From JAJFJD01 sp965228695 (GTDB lineage Bacteria > Pseudomonadota > Alphaproteobacteria > UBA8366): a stretch of DNA of 64,000 nucleotides. This document shows, in pieces, positions 52,704 through 62,154 of the stretch. The notes beneath the pieces were generated by a model. That model worked only from the letters and a program-made list of their open reading frames with translations. It had not been told where the DNA came from and did no database searches. The position numbers were made by a program, and so were the translations under genes. Location of the stretch: NCBI GenBank assembly GCA_965228695.1, contig CBDDIB010000002.1, forward strand, positions 1,178,001-1,242,000, read 5' to 3'. Position 1 is the first letter of the stretch, and each line of letters begins with the position of its first letter.

Positions 52704-54410
52704 TTAGATAGGGCCGCTGCCCCCGGGTCGTGGCGGTCCATCTTTCATGCGGTCGTAGACGATGTCGCCGCCGGTAATCGTCAGGTCGGCGGTAATCGCT
52801 CGCAGCGTTTCCGCGTCCGCCGTCAACGGATCGTCCGACAGAACGGCTAGATCGGCGAGTTTGCCCGGTTCGATCGTGCCCTTCTGGTCTTCTTCGAAGG
52901 ACAGCCAGGCACCTTCGCGGCTGGCGCAGGCCAGGGCCTCCATCGGGGTGAGCGCTTGCTCGGGCCCCAGCAGGTTGCCCTCGCGGGTGCGCCGCGCGGT
53001 CGCGTGCCAGACCGTCTCGAACATCGACGGTGGCGTGTTGTCGGTGGCAAGCGCGATATGGACACCGGCGTCGACCAGATCGCGCAAAGGCAGGAAGGTA
53101 TCGGCTTTCGCATCGCCGTGTTCGGCGCGCAATTTCTCCCCGTCGTCATGGACGTAGCGCTTGGTCAGCGCGGTCAGGACGAGGCCGCAATCCTTGATGC
53201 GTTGTATCTGGTCGGCATCGATCACGCCGACATGGACGATGGTCCATCGTTGGTCTTCGATCGGCACCGCTTTGTTGACCCGCTCGAAATACGGCAGGCT
53301 GTTCATGCCGATGGCGGCGACGCGGATACCGTTGCGCGCCGCCTCGGTCATCATGTCGACCATGACGTCTTCCGGTAGCTCGCAGTTGAAATTGAACCCG
53401 GCCCAGCCGGCATAGGGGCAGGTCTGGGCCCGCAGGCTGTTCTCGCGGTTCTGGACCGGTTCGGTGAACAGGCCACCGACGCGCAGGTAGTCGTCGCCGA
53501 GGCCCTTGCCGGAAAGCCAGGTGGCCCAACTGTTCAGCAAGGCCCGCACGTCGTCGATATCGCTGCTGGTCCAGGCCGGGCTGTAGACCAGATGCGACCG
53601 CACGGGCAGGGGACCGGCATCCCGCAATTGCCGGTAGGCCGCCAGGACTTCCGCGTTGATTCCGTGCCCTTCGTAAACGCTGGTCGTACCGTAGGCATTG
53701 TAATACCGCATCGACCGTTGCAGCCCCGTAACCCGATCGTCCAGCAGGAACCGCGGGACCACCGACATCAAGGTGTGTTCGACGATCGGCTTGTAATTCT
53801 GTTCGACGATCACGCCGCTCGGATCGCCGGACTCGTCTTTCTCGATTGTGATGGTGTCGATGGGCGGCACCGTGTCCCGCGTGATCCCCGCCGCCTTGAG
53901 TGCCGCCGTGTTCGCGACCGACACGAGCGGCAGGGTATTCCGCCAGTGGCCCCATATCGCGCGAATGTAGACGGGATTGTCCGGCGACACCCGGTCGAGA
54001 TCGTGCCGATTCGGCACGCGCCCTTCGGCCAGGCAGTCGGGGACGTTCCAATATTGCGGCGGGTCGCCGATCGGCATCGTGACGATCCACTCGCCGGGCT
54101 GCGCTTTCTTCGCCTCGGCCTCGACGATCTGCAGGATATCGTCGATCTTGCGCGCGCCGGCGAGCGAGGGTAGCCGGTCCTTCAGGCCTTCCCGGTCCAT
54201 ATGGGCGTGCCCGTCGATCAGGCCGGGAATGACGGTCCGGCCCTTGAGGTCGATGGACCGCGCGCCGTCCGCCATCGCGGCGATCTCGGCGGTGCCGCCG
54301 ACGGCAAGGATGCGATCACCGGACAAAGCGACGGCTTCCGCCAGGGTGTCCCGCGGGTCGAGCGTGAGTACCTTCCCGTTCGTCAGGATCATCGTGGCGG
54401 GGTCGGCCAT
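52704..54410 (-). CDS. YtcJ-like amidohydrolase
   Basis: A 568-residue amidohydrolase of the YtcJ/NfdA type (amidohydrolase 3 family). GLIDGHAHMD near residues 64-73 carries the first two metal-binding His; a His/Asp set follows around 250 (EGHGIN), 365-380 and in LATDNTPP near 465. It hydrolyses amide or ester bonds of unknown compounds. A cggagc site precedes the ATG. It ends 14 bases from the NHL gene (convergent). Its neighbours suggest nitrogen scavenging from amides or ureides. Confidence 0.87.
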   Translation of the reverse strand: MADPATMILTNGKVLTLDPRDTLAEAVALSGDRILAVGGTAEIAAMADGARSIDLKGRTVIPGLIDGHAHMDREGLKDRLPSLAGARKIDDILQIVEAEAKKAQPGEWIVTMPIGDPPQYWNVPDCLAEGRVPNRHDLDRVSPDNPVYIRAIWGHWRNTLPLVSVANTAALKAAGITRDTVPPIDTITIEKDESGDPSGVIVEQNYKPIVEHTLMSVVPRFLLDDRVTGLQRSMRYYNAYGTTSVYEGHGINAEVLAAYRQLRDAGPLPVRSHLVYSPAWTSSDIDDVRALLNSWATWLSGKGLGDDYLRVGGLFTEPVQNRENSLRAQTCPYAGWAGFNFNCELPEDVMVDMMTEAARNGIRVAAIGMNSLPYFERVNKAVPIEDQRWTIVHVGVIDADQIQRIKDCGLVLTALTKRYVHDDGEKLRAEHGDAKADTFLPLRDLVDAGVHIALATDNTPPSMFETVWHATARRTREGNLLGPEQALTPMEALACASREGAWLSFEEDQKGTIEPGKLADLAVLSDDPLTADAETLRAITADLTITGGDIVYDRMKDGPPRPGGSGPI

Positions 54411-54435
54411 GGTGTTGCTCCGTCAGCGGCGTTGA

Positions 54436-55068
54436 TTAGGTCGGCGCAGGCCGGTTCTTGGCGATGACATGCTCTTGGTACGCCGGCCGCGCCGCGAGCC
54501 GCTCGTACCAGGCTTCGACATTCGGATGCGACGGCCGGTTGGGCGTCCATGTCATCCAGCGATGGGTCAGCGAGCCCGACGGAATGTCGGCCATGGTCAA
54601 TTTGTCGCCGCAGAGATAGGGCCGGTCCGCCAGGACCTTGTCGAGAATGTCATACATCTCGCTGCCGCGCGCGGTCGCCGCGGCGATGGCGTCGGGGCTG
54701 CGTTGATCCTCCGGCAGCCGGAAGAAATGATCCAGATAGACGGAATTGAACGGCGCGAGGTTCAGGGAACTCCAGTCCATCCATTTTTCCGCTTCGGCGC
54801 GCTCGCGCAGCGACTCGGGATACATGTCGCCCATGCTGTATTTGGCGCAGAGGTAGCGCGTGACCGCACCGGATTCCCAAAGGGTGAAGCCGTCGTCTTC
54901 TTCCAGGGTCGGCAATCGGCCCATCGGGTTCTTCGCGCGATATTCCGGATCGTCGTTTCCGCCGAAAGGCCCGCCCCAGTCGATCCGCTCGTACTCGACG
55001 CCGAGTTCGCCGAGGCACCAGGTAACCTTGATCACGTTGGACCCGTCGGCCCGTCCCCAGAGTTTCAT
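54436..55068 (-). CDS. glutathione S-transferase family protein
   Basis: A 210-residue GST with the thioredoxin-like N-domain (MKLWGRADGSNVIKV, NPMGRLPTLEEDDGFTLWESGAV split around 50-72) and the all-helical C-domain. The catalytic Ser/Tyr position near residue 10 is Ser10 in GSNV. The start at 55068 matches the GST N-terminus; the open frame continues upstream for 113 codons of non-homologous sequence. GTG at 55071 is an equally near alternative start. Substrate unknown. Confidence 0.85.
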   Translation of the reverse strand: MKLWGRADGSNVIKVTWCLGELGVEYERIDWGGPFGGNDDPEYRAKNPMGRLPTLEEDDGFTLWESGAVTRYLCAKYSMGDMYPESLRERAEAEKWMDWSSLNLAPFNSVYLDHFFRLPEDQRSPDAIAAATARGSEMYDILDKVLADRPYLCGDKLTMADIPSGSLTHRWMTWTPNRPSHPNVEAWYERLAARPAYQEHVIAKNRPAPT

Positions 55069-55177
55069 CACGATGTTGTCGCTCCCTGCATCCGTTGTTG
55101 ATGTGGTCCAATTAATGGATTTTGGAGCATACCATTTTTCGGCGCCGGGCCATGCTTCAGAGTCGGCGTGCGAGACG

Positions 55178-55630
55178 TTACGGCGATCTTTTTGCAGATT
55201 GGACCGTGCGTTCCAGCATATCGAGGAAGGTCGAGCGGTCCTTTCCAGTGAAGCCGCGGTTGTAGCCGCTGATCTCGCCGGTTTCCCGCAAGTGTTTCTT
55301 GAGATCGCGCATCGCCAGCGCCGATCCGATGTTGTCGTTCGTGAACGGATCGCCCGTGGGGCCGAGAACGTGCGCGCCGGCGTCGAGACAGCGCGATGCG
55401 AGTTCAATGTCGGCCGTGACCGCGATGTCGTTCGCGGCGATATGCCCGGCGATCCAGTCGTCGGCGGCGTCCGGCCCTTCCGGCACGACGACCCGGTTCA
55501 CGCCAACCTCGTTGTTCAGCCGCATCCAGGTGTTGCCGACCATGTGAACGGCGAGGCCGTGCCGGTTGGCGACGCGCAACACCTCGTCCTTGACGGGGCA
55601 GGCGTCGGCATCGACATAGATATCCGGCAT
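55178..55630 (-). CDS. YaiI/YqxD family protein (DUF188)
   Basis: A 150-residue protein that opens with IYVDADACPVKDEVLRVANR, split over residues 4-23, the signature of the YaiI/YqxD family with a PIN-like nuclease fold. Conserved later segments are DDWIAGHIAANDIAVTADI and LGPTGDPFTNDNIG. The ATG abuts the stop of the ABC-F gene with no spacer, so the two are likely co-transcribed. No function is established for the family. Confidence 0.9.
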   Translation of the reverse strand: MPDIYVDADACPVKDEVLRVANRHGLAVHMVGNTWMRLNNEVGVNRVVVPEGPDAADDWIAGHIAANDIAVTADIELASRCLDAGAHVLGPTGDPFTNDNIGSALAMRDLKKHLRETGEISGYNRGFTGKDRSTFLDMLERTVQSAKRSP

Positions 55631-57442
55631 CTATCCGCCCTCGATCTCTTCACGCTTGATCTCGAGCGCGAGCCAGTCTTCCTCGGCCGCCGCGAGGTCG
55701 GTTTCCGCCTGCTTCAACGCCGCTGCGGCGGTTTCGAAGGCGGCGGGGTCGCGGGCGAACAGCTCGGGGTCGGCGAGGGACTTGCCCAGGCGCTCGATGT
55801 CGGCCTGCAGCGCCTCCATGCGGGACGGCAGCGTTTCCAACGCATGTTTGTCCTTGAAGGTGAGCCGGGACGGCGTCGATTTCGCCTGTCGCGCCGGCGC
55901 CGAGGGCCGCGACGTTTTTTCTTTCGGTTCGGATTTTACGGGTGCCGGAACCGTGTCGCCGCCGCGCTGCCGCGTCATGTCGGTGTAGCCGCCGGCATAT
56001 TCGGTCCAGGCCCCGTTGCCGTCGCTGGCGATCACCGACGTGGCGACCCGGTCCAGAAAATCACGGTCGTGGCTGACCAGCAGAACGGTGCCGGCATAAT
56101 CCGCCAGCAGTTCCTGCAGCAGGTCGAGCGTTTCCAGATCCAGATCGTTGGTCGGCTCGTCCAGGACAAGAAGGTTGGATGGCCGGGCCAGCGCCCGGGC
56201 CAGCATCACCCGGCCGCGTTCGCCGCCGGACAGCACCCCGACCGGCGTTCGGGCCTGTTCCGGCAGGAACAAGAAATCCTTCATGTAACCGATGACATGC
56301 CGCGATTGGCCGCCGACCGACACGGTGTTGCCGCCGCCGGTCAGGGCGTCGGACAGCGTCATGTCGGGATCCAGGCTGTCGCGGCGCTGGTCCAACGTGA
56401 CCATTTGCAGGTTGGCGCCAGTCCGGACGGAGCCGTCGTCGGGCGGCAGTGCGCCGGTCAACATGTTCAGCAGCGTGGTCTTGCCGGCGCCGTTCGGGCC
56501 GACGATGCCGACCCGATCGCTGCGTTGCACGCGAAGCGAGAAATCGCGCACCAATGTCAGGTCACCGTATGACTTCGAGATATGCTCCGCCTCGGCGACC
56601 AGGCGTCCCGAGCGCAGACCTTCGGTCGTGGAGAATTTGACCGTGCCGACCGTGTCCCGCTGCGTGCGGCGTTCCTCCCGAAGGGCATATAACGCCCGCA
56701 GCCGTCCCTGATTGCGCTTGCGGCGCGCGGTGACCCCTTTGTGCAGCCACTCGGTTTCGGCGGCGATTTTCCGGTTCAGCTCATGCCGCGCCCGGTCGTC
56801 CTGCTCGAGCATCGTATCGCGCCAGGATTCGAACTTCGCGAACCCGTCCTCCAAGTGGCGGGTCACGCCACGGTCGAGCCAGATGGTGATCCGCGACAGG
56901 TACTCCAGGAAACGCCGGTCATGGCTGACCAGCACCAGGGCCGACCGGCTCTTGCCGAGTTCCGTTTCCAGCCATTCGATGGCGGGCAGATCGAGATGAT
57001 TGGTCGGCTCGTCGAGGAACAGGATATCCGGCTCGGCCGCCAGGACGCGGGCGAGCGCACAACGCCGCGCCTCGCCGCCGGACAGGTGTGCCGGATCCTC
57101 GGCGCCCGTCAGTCCGAGTTTTTCCAGCAGAAACTGTCCGCGATGCGGGTCGTCGCCCGATGTGAGGTCCGCGTCGGCATAGGCGCGGGTGGTTTCGTAT
57201 CCCGAAAAGTCGGGCTCCTGTGGCAGATACCGGACTGTCGCGCCCGGATCGACGAACCGTTCACCGGCGTCCGCATCGACGAGTCCGGCCGCGATGCGCA
57301 GCAGCGTCGACTTGCCGGACCCGTTGCGTCCCACCAGGCACAGCCGGTCGCCCGCCGAGACCGACAGATCGGCGCCTTCGAGCAGCGGCGTGCCGCCGAA
57401 GGTCAGATGGATGTCGCGCAGGATGAGAAGCGGTGCCGCCAT
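55631..57442 (-). CDS. uup: ABC-F family ATPase, Uup-like
   Basis: A 603-residue soluble ABC-F protein with two ATPase domains: Walker A GRNGSGKST and signature LSGGEARRC in the first, GPNGAGKTT and LSGGERGRV in the second, both followed by LDEPTN. The C-terminal 75 or so residues are charged and helical, like the coiled-coil DNA/ribosome-binding tail of Uup. The linker after domain one lacks an extended antibiotic-resistance arm. Function is ribosome or replication-fork related by family; it is not a transporter. Confidence 0.9.
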   Translation of the reverse strand: MAAPLLILRDIHLTFGGTPLLEGADLSVSAGDRLCLVGRNGSGKSTLLRIAAGLVDADAGERFVDPGATVRYLPQEPDFSGYETTRAYADADLTSGDDPHRGQFLLEKLGLTGAEDPAHLSGGEARRCALARVLAAEPDILFLDEPTNHLDLPAIEWLETELGKSRSALVLVSHDRRFLEYLSRITIWLDRGVTRHLEDGFAKFESWRDTMLEQDDRARHELNRKIAAETEWLHKGVTARRKRNQGRLRALYALREERRTQRDTVGTVKFSTTEGLRSGRLVAEAEHISKSYGDLTLVRDFSLRVQRSDRVGIVGPNGAGKTTLLNMLTGALPPDDGSVRTGANLQMVTLDQRRDSLDPDMTLSDALTGGGNTVSVGGQSRHVIGYMKDFLFLPEQARTPVGVLSGGERGRVMLARALARPSNLLVLDEPTNDLDLETLDLLQELLADYAGTVLLVSHDRDFLDRVATSVIASDGNGAWTEYAGGYTDMTRQRGGDTVPAPVKSEPKEKTSRPSAPARQAKSTPSRLTFKDKHALETLPSRMEALQADIERLGKSLADPELFARDPAAFETAAAALKQAETDLAAAEEDWLALEIKREEIEGG

Positions 57443-57499
57443 GGGCTTCGTGTACTCGCAGAGGCGGGGCGCGGCAAGGGCGATGGATTTTGTGGGCCG

Positions 57500-58522
57500 C
57501 TAGTGCGGCGGAATTTTGTAAAGAGACTCGAAGTATTGGTAGGAAATCTTTGATTCGGCCAGGAAGAGCTTCTCCCAGGAATTCGGGAATGGATAGTAGT
57601 TTTCGCCGTTTGGGATGAACCCGTCCTTCCTGTTCGGAAGCGCATACTGCTTCATATAGAACAGGCCCGACAATGTTCGGGAAATCTGGGAAAAATAGGC
57701 TTCGACCACGTTGTTCGGCATTTCCTGGAAAGATGCGATGTTCAGGAAAAAGTCAAAACACTTGTCGTCGAACCGGACAAGGTCATGGCTGCCGATAAAA
57801 TGTATGCCGGGATATTCGAACATCTCGTCGCGTGTCGAGAGGTTCATTTTCTTGCTTTGCTGATAGAGAAAGACAGGAACCTCCGGTGCCTTTTTCGGCA
57901 GATGGAACTGTGCCAACACGCTGCTGATCGGGATGTCGCAGTGAAGGTAAATCGCATTTGGATTGATGCGCGTGACCACGTACCCAATTCGTCCCCAGCC
58001 GCCGCCCAAATCGAGAATAATTCGTTTCCCGCTCAGGATTGAGTCGTCGAACTCCGCGATCGACAAAACCTGATAGAGAGCCATCAGTGTGTCCGAGGAG
58101 AAATTATGTCCATCGAGAACAACTTCTCTTTCGCTCGGTGATTCGTTGGACCGAAAGTGTTCCAAGATGTCCCATCGGTCCATCTGTTTCACGAGACGGT
58201 AAATCATGAAGCAGTAGTTGAAATAGTTTGCCGGCGATGTGAGTGCCGGTCCAGCGAACCATTGATTAAATTGCTGAGCCTCGACGTCATAGACCCCTTC
58301 GGTCCGTATGAGGGCCTCCATTTTCTGGGACAGCATGCCCCATCCTCTGCCTATGCTCGCGCTGTTCCCGCCGGGTTGAGAGAAATCGGGTCCCTCCGCG
58401 TTATCACTTTTCATTTCTTCCAAAATGGCGAGCGCATCGTCACGGTTCGGTGATGCTGGCCGCAATATTCTGCGGGCCAAATCGATAGGGCGTGCCAGTT
58501 GTGATAGGGCGGAGGAGGCCAT
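57500..58522 (-). CDS. putative sugar O-methyltransferase
   Basis: A 340-residue protein of the NanM-like putative sugar O-methyltransferase group. The SAM-binding glycine-rich loop is ILDLGGGWGRIG near residues 168-179. NFSSDTLMALYQV precedes it, as in that family, and HFIGSHDL with DFFLNIASFQEM follows. Base composition is lower in GC than its neighbours, as is the 244-base gap upstream (58523-58766), suggesting acquisition with surface-polysaccharide genes. No membrane segment is present. Confidence 0.82.
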   Translation of the reverse strand: MASSALSQLARPIDLARRILRPASPNRDDALAILEEMKSDNAEGPDFSQPGGNSASIGRGWGMLSQKMEALIRTEGVYDVEAQQFNQWFAGPALTSPANYFNYCFMIYRLVKQMDRWDILEHFRSNESPSEREVVLDGHNFSSDTLMALYQVLSIAEFDDSILSGKRIILDLGGGWGRIGYVVTRINPNAIYLHCDIPISSVLAQFHLPKKAPEVPVFLYQQSKKMNLSTRDEMFEYPGIHFIGSHDLVRFDDKCFDFFLNIASFQEMPNNVVEAYFSQISRTLSGLFYMKQYALPNRKDGFIPNGENYYPFPNSWEKLFLAESKISYQYFESLYKIPPH

Positions 58523-58766
58523 GGAACCGGGTCGTTAAGAGTGTAACTGCAGGTCGAATGATTTTGTTCGATGGACACTATAAAGAGGATTTAGATAAAT
58601 CAAAATGTTCAGGAGTGATCGAAAAACCCGGCACACTGGATTTCATCATGTTTTCGAACCTGCATAACGAGCGGCCCATGAGCGTGAGCCCGCTTGTTAC
58701 TGATATGTGTCAATGCATGCGCCGGATGCGTGCCCGATTCTAGCACTGGGCCAATAGACAGCGAGG

Positions 58767-59045
58767 ATGGCGATGTTGAGTTACAAGGATTGCGTCGGTC
58801 TTTGCGATTTGACCGAGGCGGAGATCGACGCCATCGCGGAACATGAGCATTTGCCGCGGCTGGTGGCACTGGAACTCGGTGAATATCTCATTCACAGTCC
58901 CGAGGGCGTGCCGATGATCCGAAAAATGATCGTCGACGATATCGCGCGGGCGCGGCAACACGGCGATTGGGACCGGGCACTGAAGCTTCGGGCGACGCTG
59001 CGCCACTTCATTCAAACGCATCCAGAGCACCCGACGGACTCGTGA
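58767..59045 (+). CDS. conserved hypothetical protein, cytochrome-linked
   Basis: A 92-residue acidic, mostly helical protein starting MAMLSYKDCVGLCDLTEAE. I recognise it only as a conserved small protein that travels with a small cytochrome c gene in related bacteria; no function is assigned. Its stop TGA at 59043-59045 overlaps the GTG start of that cytochrome, so the pair is translationally coupled. It contains IAEHEHLP near residue 24 with two His, a possible metal or heme contact, which is speculation. Confidence 0.7.
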   Translation: MAMLSYKDCVGLCDLTEAEIDAIAEHEHLPRLVALELGEYLIHSPEGVPMIRKMIVDDIARARQHGDWDRALKLRATLRHFIQTHPEHPTDS

Positions 59046-59389
59046 CGACGGTGTTCCGCGCTGCCTCCATCTTTCTTGGCACTGTAGGGATTGCCAGTCT
59101 TGGCAATCCGCCGGCCTTGGCCGACGAGACGCTTCCGGGCGATCCGGTGGCGGGCCGGATTTTCGCCGAGCGCGAGTGCGGCGACTGTCACGATATTTCG
59201 CGAGAGGGCGACGACTATCCGTTGAACACCGCGCCGAGTTTCCTGGATGTGGCAACCCAGCGTTCAACGACAGGGCTCAGCCTTCGCGTGTTCCTGCGGT
59301 CGACGCATCGGGATATGCCCGACCTGATCCTGACGCAGCGGGAGCAGGACGACGTGATCGCGTACATCCTGAGTTTGCGGGCCGAGTAA
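59042..59389 (+). CDS. small class I cytochrome c
   Basis: A 115-residue periplasmic cytochrome c. Translation starts at GTG 59042, overlapping the previous stop as GTGA. A signal peptide (VTTVFRAASIFLGTVGIASLG, cleavage near ALA) precedes the heme site CGDCH around residue 45; the Met ligand is probably in HRDMPDL near residue 91. Length and motif order fit a monoheme electron carrier. It is convergent with another cytochrome gene (17-base gap); a CCTT-CGCA-AAGG hairpin lies between them at 59395-59406. Confidence 0.85.
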   Translation: MTTVFRAASIFLGTVGIASLGNPPALADETLPGDPVAGRIFAERECGDCHDISREGDDYPLNTAPSFLDVATQRSTTGLSLRVFLRSTHRDMPDLILTQREQDDVIAYILSLRAE

Positions 59390-59406
59390 CTCAGCCTTCG
59401 CAAAGG

Positions 59407-59901
59407 TTACTTCGGCGGCCAGGACGGCTCGGTTCCCAGTTCGTATCGCGTCTTGATGAACATGTCGCGGATAAGGTCCGGTACGTCGCTTTCCTTGAAC
59501 AACAACTGTTGTTTCCGGTCGTAGACGAAACCGGCGATGTGCGCCATTTCCTCGCCGGTCAGGTCGAACTGATAGCCCAATTCCTGCGATTGCAGTTCGA
59601 CCATGGCGAAGGCGCCGGCCCACATCCTGGCGGTGAATTCGAACACGTCAATAACGTTGTTGCCGTCCTCGGCATCGAGGGTCGGCCCGGCCTTGCCGCC
59701 GATCCCGTTGACCGCGTGGCAGATGACGCATCCTTCGGTGACGAAGAGTTTCTGTCCCTCCGCCGGATCGATCACGGGAAAAGAGACCCGTGTCCGGGGA
59801 CTCTCATCGTCTTCCGCGTTTCCGGGGGCCGAAAGGACGAATGCGGCCACGGCGGCGGCGCAGACAGGAAACAGAATCGCTTTGCGGAATCTGTTATTCA
59901 T
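59407..59901 (-). CDS. monoheme cytochrome c
   Basis: A 164-residue secreted cytochrome. The signal peptide (MNNRFRKAILFPVCAAAV, cleavage near GNA) precedes heme site CVICH near residue 58. Met ligand candidates are in ARMWAGAFAM around 92-99; a long helical tail follows with KESDVPDLI. The two methionines flanking WAGAFA match small cytochromes that pair with the 115-residue type. Its partner enzyme is not in the window. Confidence 0.85.
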   Translation of the reverse strand: MNNRFRKAILFPVCAAAVAAFVLSAPGNAEDDESPRTRVSFPVIDPAEGQKLFVTEGCVICHAVNGIGGKAGPTLDAEDGNNVIDVFEFTARMWAGAFAMVELQSQELGYQFDLTGEEMAHIAGFVYDRKQQLLFKESDVPDLIRDMFIKTRYELGTEPSWPPK

Positions 59902-60113
59902 CGGTTGGGCCCATGCGTTGTTGCATTCTGTGGGCGGAACATTGCGCCAGTGGGCGGCGCTGCGTCGTTGATCCCGGTCAATGAACCGAGTCCCGGATTT
60001 TGCCAGTTCGCCGGTATTCAGGCCGTCACGCTATTGGCGCGTCGCCGCGCATGGGGCATTAAAGGGCGCGGCCGGTGTGCGGCAAAACGGAACAGGAACG
60101 GAGTATCGGGCAG

Positions 60114-60917
60114 ATGGCGGACGGCAAAGAAAGACCCAGCAATTCGGAAGGGCAAACCACCTTGCAGGTCGACGGTGCGGTTGCCCGTATCACGTTCGAC
60201 CGCCCGCACGCGCGGAACGCGATGACATGGGCGATGTATGACGGATTGGCGGCCGCGTGCGACAAGATTGCCGGCGATCCGTCGATCCGGACGGTCTTGA
60301 TGCGCGGCGCCGGGGGGAAGGCCTTCGTGGCGGGAACCGATATCGCGCAGTTCCGAGCGTTCGAAACCGGGGAGGACGGAATCGCTTACGAAGAGAAGGT
60401 CGATGTCTATGTCGACAAGGTCGAGAAACTGCCGCAGCCGACCATTGCGGTGGTCGAGGGCTGGGCCGTGGGCGGTGGCCTTGCCATCGCCAATGCCTGC
60501 GATTTCCGGATCGCGACGCCCGGGTCGAAATTCGCCGTTCCGATCGCCCGGACGCTCGGCAACTGCCTGTCCGCCGGCAACCTGAAAGCCCTTACCGAGA
60601 CGTTCGGCCTGCCGTTGGTGAAACGCATGCTGTTGCTTGCCGAGATGCTGCCGGCGGAAGAGTTGCTGGCGCACGGCTATCTGCTTGCGGTCGTGGAAGC
60701 CGATGCGCTCGACGACTATGTCGGCGCGCTGTGCGAGAAAATCCACGGCCACGCGCCGGTCACCCTGAAAGTCACGAAACAGGCGCTACGGCGGTTGCGC
60801 GACGATCCCAACGCCGCGGACGAGGACTTGATCCGCGAGTGTTATGGCAGCGACGATTTCCACCACGGCGTCGAGTCATTCGTGAACAAGCAGACGCCGC
60901 AGTGGAAAGGCCGCTAG
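60114..60917 (+). CDS. enoyl-CoA hydratase/isomerase family protein
   Basis: A 267-residue crotonase-fold enzyme. The oxyanion-hole segments are GGKAFVAGTDIAQF near residues 72-85 and EGWAVGGGLAIANACD near 118-133. The catalytic Glu positions of hydratases (two Glu near 130 and 150) are not clearly kept, so isomerase, dehalogenase or other crotonase chemistry is possible. A ggag site precedes the ATG at 60114; an ATG at 60075 would add 13 residues. It is convergent with the ketopantoate-reductase-like gene (5-base gap). Confidence 0.87.
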   Translation: MADGKERPSNSEGQTTLQVDGAVARITFDRPHARNAMTWAMYDGLAAACDKIAGDPSIRTVLMRGAGGKAFVAGTDIAQFRAFETGEDGIAYEEKVDVYVDKVEKLPQPTIAVVEGWAVGGGLAIANACDFRIATPGSKFAVPIARTLGNCLSAGNLKALTETFGLPLVKRMLLLAEMLPAEELLAHGYLLAVVEADALDDYVGALCEKIHGHAPVTLKVTKQALRRLRDDPNAADEDLIRECYGSDDFHHGVESFVNKQTPQWKGR

Positions 60918-60922
60918 GCGGC

Positions 60923-61993
60923 TTATCCGGCCTTTTCGCGGTTGCGCGCGAGCCAGCCGTCGACCAGCGCTACCGATTCGTCGACCGTGTCGTTCTGCAT
61001 GCCCTTCATTTCCGCGATCGTCTTCACCAGACAATCAGCCCGCTCGATATTGGGCGCGCCGGCCAATAGGGCGCGGGCGGCGGAGGACGGCTTCGCCAAT
61101 CCCTGCGCGGCGTTGGCGTATTTCTCGAACGGCACCATGGAATCCGGGGACGCACCGATGGATTCGCAGACTTCGCGGACCCAATTGTAGACCGACTTCG
61201 ATTTCTCCAGATCGCTGTGCACCGCCTTGCGGATCGAGCGCATGTCGTCCGCCTGGACGCACCGATAGTTGCCGGTCAACAGCATCGCCCATTTCGCGAG
61301 CGGCACGAAGATCGAATCGTGCACCTTGAGCTTGACCGGCAGTTCGATCTCGCCGTCGCCGGTATCGAAACGGATGGCTTCGATATCGGCCTGCAATTGA
61401 CGCAGGATCGCGGTGTGTTCGTCGGATTCGAACCGCGCCGCCTTGAAGTTGGTCGGCAGGCTGACCTGCAGCACGTTGGTCTTCTCTTCCGGCGGGCGGA
61501 ACGCCTGCGGATCGGGGCTGCACAGGGTGATCATCGCGGGGTCGAAGCTCTCCCAGACCGTCGGGTCGGTGTAGCATTTCTTTAGGGCATCGGTGTCGAG
61601 ACCCGGAATCCGCGCCAAATAGGGCAACGGCGGCATATTCATGATCGACATGCAGGGCACGCCTGATTTCGCGACCGCGTCGAGCAGCTCGCGCACGCCG
61701 GGCGACCGGTATTGCGGTTCCTGCATCGCCAGCACGATCAGGTCGTAGTCGGCGGGCTCGACGTCGCCGGTGCCGCCGGCGGACAGGTTGCCGGGCAATG
61801 TGCGCGAATCGATTTCGACGAGATCGTCTCGGCCTTTGACCGGCATACGGACGCGGGCGCCCTCTTCGTTGAACAAGGCCGCCTCGTCGGGCAGGCACAC
61901 GAGTTTCGCCGAATGGCCGGCGAGCAGCAGTTTTATGGCGAGCAGCGATCCGTAGGACGCGCCCATGATCATCGTGTTGTAGGTTTTCGTCAT
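60923..61993 (-). CDS. ketopantoate reductase-like (ApbA/PanE family) protein
   Basis: A 356-residue protein with an N-terminal Rossmann domain opening MTKTYNTMIMGASYGSLLAIKLLLAGH; the usual GxGxxG reads GASYGS. VCLPDEAALFNEEGARV near residue 33 and YDLIVLAMQEPQY near 85 fit the family. It is longer than PanE (about 300) and the C-terminal helical part differs, so it is probably not the pantothenate enzyme but a reductase or dehydrogenase of another branched acid. A ggaggg site lies immediately before the ATG. Confidence 0.8.
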   Translation of the reverse strand: MTKTYNTMIMGASYGSLLAIKLLLAGHSAKLVCLPDEAALFNEEGARVRMPVKGRDDLVEIDSRTLPGNLSAGGTGDVEPADYDLIVLAMQEPQYRSPGVRELLDAVAKSGVPCMSIMNMPPLPYLARIPGLDTDALKKCYTDPTVWESFDPAMITLCSPDPQAFRPPEEKTNVLQVSLPTNFKAARFESDEHTAILRQLQADIEAIRFDTGDGEIELPVKLKVHDSIFVPLAKWAMLLTGNYRCVQADDMRSIRKAVHSDLEKSKSVYNWVREVCESIGASPDSMVPFEKYANAAQGLAKPSSAARALLAGAPNIERADCLVKTIAEMKGMQNDTVDESVALVDGWLARNREKAG

Positions 61994-62154
61994 CCCTCCC
62001 AGTCCCCGTGTTGTTTTAGAGGCAGATACTCTTCGGTGTTGGTTCTGGAGCGGTGCAAATCGTGCGCCGGTTGGGCATGCCGGGTCAAGGTTTTCGCAAT
62101 ATGAACTGGCGGCCTATACTGTTTCTTCCGCAGTGGAAATCATGGGAGCACGCG

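Noticed and set aside
54860..56572. Plus-strand open frame of 570 codons
   Set aside because: Antisense to GST, YaiI-like and ABC-F genes, which are well supported.
58492..58743. 83-codon frame between methyltransferase and the small hypothetical gene
   Set aside because: No good start site, partly overlaps the methyltransferase start on the other strand, and no recognisable features.
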